This document shows positions 40,801-64,000 of a stretch of 64,000 nt of DNA, piece after piece. The notes under the pieces were generated by a model, which saw only the letters and a program-made list of their open reading frames with translations, ran no database searches and was not told where the DNA came from. This stretch comes from Perca fluviatilis (lineage: Eukaryota > Chordata > Actinopteri > Perciformes > Percidae), in contig NC_053121.1 of NCBI RefSeq assembly GCF_010015445.1, positions 26,534,934 to 26,598,933 on the forward strand, read 5' to 3'. Made by a program: the position numbers and the translations under genes. Position 1 is the first letter of the stretch. Each line of letters starts with the position of its first letter.

Positions 40801-42689
40801 CACCGCCAAATAGCCCAGTGGAGGCGCATTAAGAATGCTTGACTGGGCTTTTGGGAGGAACCTCCAGTCCTGGCGGCAAGAGCTCTCTATCTGGCAAAGA
40901 TGGAAATGAAAGCTCCCCTCTGAAGAGTGTTGCATAACAACTTAATATATGGATCCAGGCAAGTAGCACACAACATTTTGTGTACGCACAATGGTAGCAA
41001 CAACGGCCAACAATTGCCTCCCCAATTAAACATCGTTAACATGATCCCCTAGGTGTTTCCCAGTAAAGTGGGATGCTGGTGTGTTTTGCCTTTAGCATGG
41101 CTGAGAGCCAGGTGCTTTTGAAAGACACAAACGCCCTTATGTAAGGTTCTTAAACCAGCCTTGAGTGCAGCTAGTGCAGCTACTCGAGGAACAAAAACAG
41201 GTAGACAGAAAAAAATAATGTCCTTCAAGCAAGAATGGGCACAAACTTGAGATGTATACCACTTTTTTTTGTGCAGGTGCATTTGTGTGTGTCTCTCTTA
41301 CGCTTGATTGAACACGTAATGTATGCGGACCGTTCACGGAGCGCATGTGCCGCAGAATGTATCTTTTAACTGGCTACACCTGCTCGTACTCGCACGGCGT
41401 AGGATTGTGCGAGTCACAGGGCGAGACGGACAGCTTTTGCGCGGGGATTGTTGTCGTTTCTTCAGATTTTTGGAGCTGGCACAGCGCTGTGAAAACGTCA
41501 ATTTACTGTCAGCTGTTATCTGAGGACGCAGGTGAGGGAAACAAGAAATAAAAACAGAAACTCAAAATGAAACTGCCAATACCCTCATTGACAGTGATTA
41601 AGTAATTTCCTATATACTGGTAGTTTAATTTAAAAGAAATACAGACACTTTATGATCCATTTCTGTGTATAAGGACCGCACACACCTCACGTAAAAAATA
41701 TTAATAGAAGACTTAAGATGTATTTTTACGCTTGTACAGCGGATCTCCACGGAGCATACGCATCACTACGCGCTTCTCTGGTGTCCGGTGTAGCCAGTTT
41801 CATAGATTATAGTCGGAAGCGTAGTGTTGGAACGTCCGCTCTGCATACATTACGCGTGCAATGCAGCCAGCCCGTTAGGACGGATAGTGAAGGTTGGCAG
41901 GCTTAAAGATGTTTGTGCACTAGAATCTCACCCACACACTTATTTTACAACCAGCCTCTCCGAGCATCAGATATACATATATAAAATGTTAACTTAGACA
42001 TTTTGATATACTCAAATGTCTTTTTATAATCAAAAATATCATCCAAGCATTTACAGTGTATTACAACAAATGATTCTATGCAACTGTTAACAGCCTTCAC
42101 ATAAAATGAAGAAATATATCCATTTTTGATCTATTTTACAAACCATGAACAGCAAAATGAAAAGAGAGAGGGAGGCCAAAGGGTTTGGAGGTTTGAAGTG
42201 TTCAGCTAGACCCTGATAAGTCTCCTTGGTAAGCCCTGTAGTCCTGGCTCACACTGACACCATACAGAGCCATCTGCGGGCTCAGAAAGCACAATGCCCT
42301 GCCCCTGTGGGCAATAACTACATAATAATCCAGTGACAGTAGGAATCGGCGGTCTGTGACTCCTGGAGAGTCGTAGTTATGTCTAAAATTATTTAGCAGA
42401 CACAGAGTTGAAGCTCATGAAGACTTTGCCACCGTGGTTTGGTGTCAACATTCTTGTAACCGCGTTTTTTTTTTGTACCTCTCTGCCACGTACAGAGTCC
42501 CTGAAATGCTCATGTAACATTCTCTCCTGATCGGAGATCTGTGCTCAGTCTTCTGTGTCCTTGTACAGTACAGTCCACCGTCTTTGATATTTGTGGGCTT
42601 TATACGGCGTCTTTTGCATCTCTACAGTGTCCCTGTGTTGTCACTGCCCGTCATCTCTTCAATGTCCCAGAAGTGTCACCGGCAGAGTC
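37820..42689. other. Region downstream of enox2, no further gene seen
   Basis: Includes the unseen enox2 3' UTR on the minus strand (probably the first one to two kb below 42690). 41320-41460 and 41740-41880 are CpG-richer than the rest, and the second resembles a degraded interspersed repeat. 38580-39340 is mixed-composition sequence without repeats. Confidence 0.4.
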
Positions 42690-59564
<16,875 letters not shown>

Positions 59565-62500
59565 CTGCAAAACACAACCGAGAGGGGTGGGTTAGAACTG
59601 CAAAGACTCATGGGCGATGCACGTTTTAGCAGGTGCTAGAAGGAGTAGGATCATCAGTGATGCACCTTAATTGATTTCATTAATATTAAGCCATAGCTGT
59701 AAGGAATAATTGTAACAGATCAATACAGAACATAGGAGTTTAGATAAATAAGGATGAAAAGGATGGTCTCAGAGCTGGGGCTAGATTCCTCCTCTGGCAC
59801 AGCGATAGGGCAGATGGCAGCACAAATACAGCCAAACTCCACAGTTTTGCACTTCGCTGTTCTTGTGACTTTCACATGTGAAAACATTCACATTTATGCA
59901 GCTAAAATACATAATAAGTGTGTGACACTGGCAACCAGAGCTTCTGTCAGAAATGTCAAAGCACTATTTAGACAACAAAGCATGAAATGTTGCTTTGTGC
60001 ATATACTGTTTATAATGTGTACTGTTGGTGTTTTAAACCCACATCTGTAAACCCACAGTAGTAACGGTTAACAAAAAAAGAAATCTTTCCATTTCATTTC
60101 ACCCTTTCAGGCAGAATCACTAATGACTATATCCATCTGGAGACCAGTAAGGTTTCTAAATGGTTTAAAGATTAAGGTCAAACCACCGAATTGGATTGGC
60201 TGTAAATTAGACAACACCCTCCGGGTCTGTGTCAGGAGAAAAGCAAAACAAACAACAAAATCCTTGTGATGCATTACCCACAGTAGACAGTCCATGCTTA
60301 GACCAGACCATGAACATATGGTTGGTGAGAATCTGTGTTTTTTTTAAATACCATTCAGCTTTCATTCCCTGTTGTGGGCAGATGTTTAAGTCACAGAAGT
60401 ACACACATTAAAAACAAGAAGTCTGATGTGATCTGTACTTTTAAAATGTTCTCAAGTATTTAAGACATCATGCTCTGACAGGCTGATGCCTAGCATTTAA
60501 CTTTCCATTATCTAGAAAGAAAAGAAATCTAAAAGAAAATGTTGTCACTATACTATTTAATGAAGAGATGAGAAGCAATAATACTGAATTATCGCCTGGT
60601 TCTGAAACACATTGAATGAGCACTTTATTGGCTACTGTATACAACACATGTCACCTAATATAACAAGATGAGCCAGTTAAATATAATAAATCATTATTTG
60701 GGTTGATAACATTATTATTACAATGATTACAAGATACATGCATACAAGAAAATCTATAGTGTTGACCCTTTATCACAGCTCAACAGTAAGATCCAGTCCA
60801 CTCAGAACATGTCTATAGGCAGGGAATTGATCAGTATCATCATAACAAGATGCTCCCCTCTCCTGCAACTTTAAAATTTATGGAATGAAGTTCCATACAA
60901 AATATCACTTTACTCACCTCTAGTAACCTCACAGCCTTGGTAAAGCCTACCACTCTGCATGATTTATGTTAGAAAAAAGGATATCTGGTCATCAAATTAG
61001 TAACATGTCAAAGAACACAAGTTTAAAAGTGTTCTCTATTAACAACTTAAAAAAGTAGGTATTGAAACAAACATGTACATACATATGTACAAACACACAC
61101 CAGTGGATAGAGACATGAGTGCTCTATCAGTGAAAGTTTCCCAACAACTGGCTGAAAAATACTCCTAAAAGCCAAGAAGCTGCCCAAGAGTAAATACACT
61201 TACAACCATCTGTCAGTTGATGTTATCAGCCTGAGCCCATGGCAGAGGTCAAACAGGTAACTTTACACACACAAACAGACACGCAAACATCTGGTGTGTA
61301 TGGAGCACACTATGCACACACACACATCCACTGCATACACACAAGCACGCACAAATAAAAACACTGATAGAGAGAGGCAGCTGTTGTTTGATTCTGCCTG
61401 GGAGCTGCAGCTACTCCACGCTGCTGCCTGTTCCTCCATATTTCACCTCCAGGCCAAAGAATCATACTGAATATACAATATGACCGAGTGAAACTGGCTG
61501 CCTATTTGATGATAAACTACCCCTGAGAAACTGCACTTACTTACCAATGCTCTTTACACTGTCCAGTGGCTGCCAGTCCTACACACTGCAGCCTCTAAGG
61601 CAACAGCCTGTATGATCAATGTGAAAATAAACCAGTATTAAGCCATATTTCTGATTTTGAATCAAATCACTCCATATAATGTAAAATAATGCCCAGTTGT
61701 GCTGACAGTCACTGATAATGACAGTAGCAACCACCTCTGCAGCTCTATGCAGCTTTTCGACAGATTTAGCCCATTATTTTGGTTCTTTGACCTCCACGCA
61801 CAATGTATGGTTGGGTCTCACAGTTCTTATTACTCCCACATAAAAAAACCAAAGGCAGCAGTTTCCAGTGAAGACAAGCTGAGTGTGCTCTACCGGCCCA
61901 GCGATTAATGACAGAGAGCTGAAGTAAACAACAAGCATCTAGAAAGCCAAGAGTCCCAAATATGTTTCTTAGTAGTCAGTGATAACCAAACCAAAGCTAA
62001 AAGGCGAGTGAATACTGGATTTCCTTCTTCATCGAGTGGCCAGAAACATGACTCAGGATGCTTATGTTCTTCTGCGACTCTTGGATGTGTAAGTAGGCAA
62101 CTGTTTACTGACAGGTTAGCCACAACAACTTTATAAGCCTGTGGTGCATCAGGGCTGTATTATAAATGTTTGAGACTTCCTAGTGGTTCGTGTTTAATAA
62201 GGTTTTAAACCTGCAACGCCTGATTTTTGTCAATGTAAACTAGTTGTAAATACAACACTAACATATCAATACCTTAAAAAGTTGGTATGGCGAAGTGGTT
62301 AGCGGTTGCTTTTTTACACATCCAGTAGATACAGAATAAAATTGGAATTTATGTGTCGTGAGTCGTGTTTCTGGCGACCTGATAAATGCATGTTCACTCT
62401 CTTTTAGCTCTCTGAGAAAAATATCTGGCTCTTCAGCTGCTAAATGCTGCACTACTGGTTTACCAGCTTAACACTAAATTTGATTATAATAGCTGAGTGG

Positions 62501-62983
62501 CAAACATACTTTCTACTAGACAAATCTACATTTTAGGGGTTTATTTCTACCAGGTAAGTTTGACCTCACCTATCACACAAAGACTATTCAATGGTCTGAT
62601 TCTGGGCTAATTCCCTCCTGTGTATAAACTTACTTAAACCCTAATAGAAAGCTGCAGAGAGATACAGACTCAATTTGGGCCAATGCTAAACCAAGAGCCT
62701 TGTGTCCAAATTACTTCATCTGTCTGTTTGCCTTTCACTCTGACACACGCATGTTCGCTCGCTTACAACAATGTTTTTTGAATGAGGACATATTCTGCAG
62801 TATGAGTGTCCACCCACAGAGGGCTCTTTCACTTGCATCTATGGCCATGCTGTACTCCCTGGTGTATGCAGTGTGTATACGGCAACTCTTAAAAAAGAAA
62901 GAAAAAAGGAAGACTGGACAGATCCTTGGAGGCCTGAAAACACTCTGGTATTCACATAATATATTTTAATACGTCATGCTTCA

Positions 62984-62984
<1 letters not shown>
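59565..62984. other. enox2 intron at right side, no certain exon
   Basis: The preceding enox2 exon (expected before EIRNMHNEQ) is not in the window. A 37-nt pseudo-exon with good splice signals is at 60918-60954 (see findings). Scattered CA-rich patches at 61260-61350. Confidence 0.45.

Positions 62985-63079
<95 letters not shown>
62985..63079. repeat. (TA)n(GA)n compound microsatellite
   Basis: About 31 TA units to 63046 followed by about 16 GA units. Confidence 0.96.
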
Positions 63080-63082
<3 letters not shown>

Positions 63083-64000
63083 AGATAGTGATTCTCCATG
63101 ACATGAGTAGATCCCTGACAGAGCCTCAAAGTCTGAGCGCGGGAAGGGACAACCATACAAAGTGGTCTTTACTGATGTCACACAATCTGCTTTTATATTA
63201 TATGCACAATTTGTTTATAAAACATGCATCATCCAGCTTCCTACTTACTCATCAAGTGTGTGCTAAGAGACCTTCACAAAAGCTATTATTAGCATAAGTT
63301 CTAACAAACGGGTACAAATTGAGATTATTCATTTGACTATTTATGATTCTGCAGCACATCTAAACAATTAAAACAACAACTTTGCCTTGCAACACCTACC
63401 TTTAAAGAGAAGTTTTTGTACAAGATGATTGCTGCTTCACCTTTAAATCAGTTTTTTTTATTCTGAGCTTCAGAGAAACTTACCAATCAGATATGATCAT
63501 ATATTGTCCATTAGACCCAGGACTGCACCACACTGACTCTCCATTACATACAAGCAGTCATCAATTAATGTAATGCTCCATTTGGCAGAGAAAGAAAAAA
63601 AAGGTGAGCAGGTAGTAGATGACAAAAATGCTGTTAGATTTGAAAATGAATAACGCTTCTATGTCTCAAGATGTCCCTACTTAATTATCCACTCAAAAAA
63701 TTTTCAAATTTGTTGGTGCAGGGGAGAAGGCTTGTACAGATTTACCTGTGTCCTGGACACCCTTAGAGATGGAAAACTCACCCAGCAGCTTGTATCCAAT
63801 TCACGGGGGGAGGGCAGTGTGTAGGGTCAGAGTTTTGGACCTGGGTGTCCGTATCTCACACCGGCTGGAGTGAGCAGGTACCTGTTCTGTATCCTGGCTT
63901 CATTCAAAGTACTTACTGTAACAAGATGTCTGCTCTTTTGACTTCTGATTTCACCTATTTTGTCTTCTCTTGTATATATTTGAGTATGATTAGGTATCCC
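63080..64000. other. enox2 intron, no feature recognised
   Basis: No convincing exon; no transposon termini. Confidence 0.35.

Noticed and set aside
63740..63780. Possible enox2 exon ending gacacag/gtaaat on the minus strand
   Set aside because: The upstream sequence gives no residues resembling the expected ENOX2 segment, and the putative exon would be only about 16 nt.

Overview
The window is vertebrate, almost certainly ray-finned fish (teleost) genomic DNA. Genes are split into short exons with GT/AG borders, the repeats are typical of fish (Tc1/mariner and hAT elements, a Harbinger relic, a tRNA-derived SINE, LINE 3' ends, long CA/TG, GA and TATC microsatellites), and both recognisable genes have close human relatives. 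There is no bacterial, phage, CRISPR or rRNA content.

Two protein-coding genes are present, both on the minus strand and both incomplete. (1) 2852-19309 holds 14 coding exons of an ABCC-family transporter closest to ABCC5/MRP5. They encode the N-terminus, the first membrane domain and all of the first nucleotide-binding domain (about 752 residues in one continuous frame); the second half lies to the left of the window. Candidate leader exons and a GC-rich promoter-like block lie at 21.4-22.0 kb, and the start codon appears to be created at a splice junction. (2) 42690-59564 holds the last 7 coding exons of enox2 (ecto-NOX disulfide-thiol exchanger 2), 274 residues to the stop codon; the N-terminal half with the RNA-recognition-motif domain lies to the right of the window. 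The exon phases of both genes join without a break.

Layout: 0-0.3 kb, end of a Tc1-like element; 0.8-2.6 kb, a satellite array of about 165-bp units in a transporter intron; 2.9-19.3 kb, transporter exons with introns carrying an hAT element with a perfect 8-bp target duplication, MITEs, a SINE, and a LINE whose internal ATGT microsatellite was invaded by a Tc1 transposon and an hAT MITE; 21.4-22.0 kb, promoter and leader exons; 22-42.6 kb, intergenic DNA with nested DNA transposons, a Harbinger deletion derivative inside another TIR element, SINE copies and a possible small minus-strand transcript near 34.3-35.8 kb; 42.7-59.6 kb, enox2 C-terminal exons; 59.6-64 kb, enox2 intron.

The two genes are not functionally linked as far as is known: one is an ATP-driven organic-anion/nucleotide exporter type, the other a surface oxidase/disulfide-thiol exchanger. 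The most interesting points are the split start codon with alternative leaders, a LINE tail abutting a splice donor, TG-repeat tracts replacing the polypyrimidine tract at two enox2 acceptors, the satellite array, and the nested transposon relics. No clearly new biological system was found.
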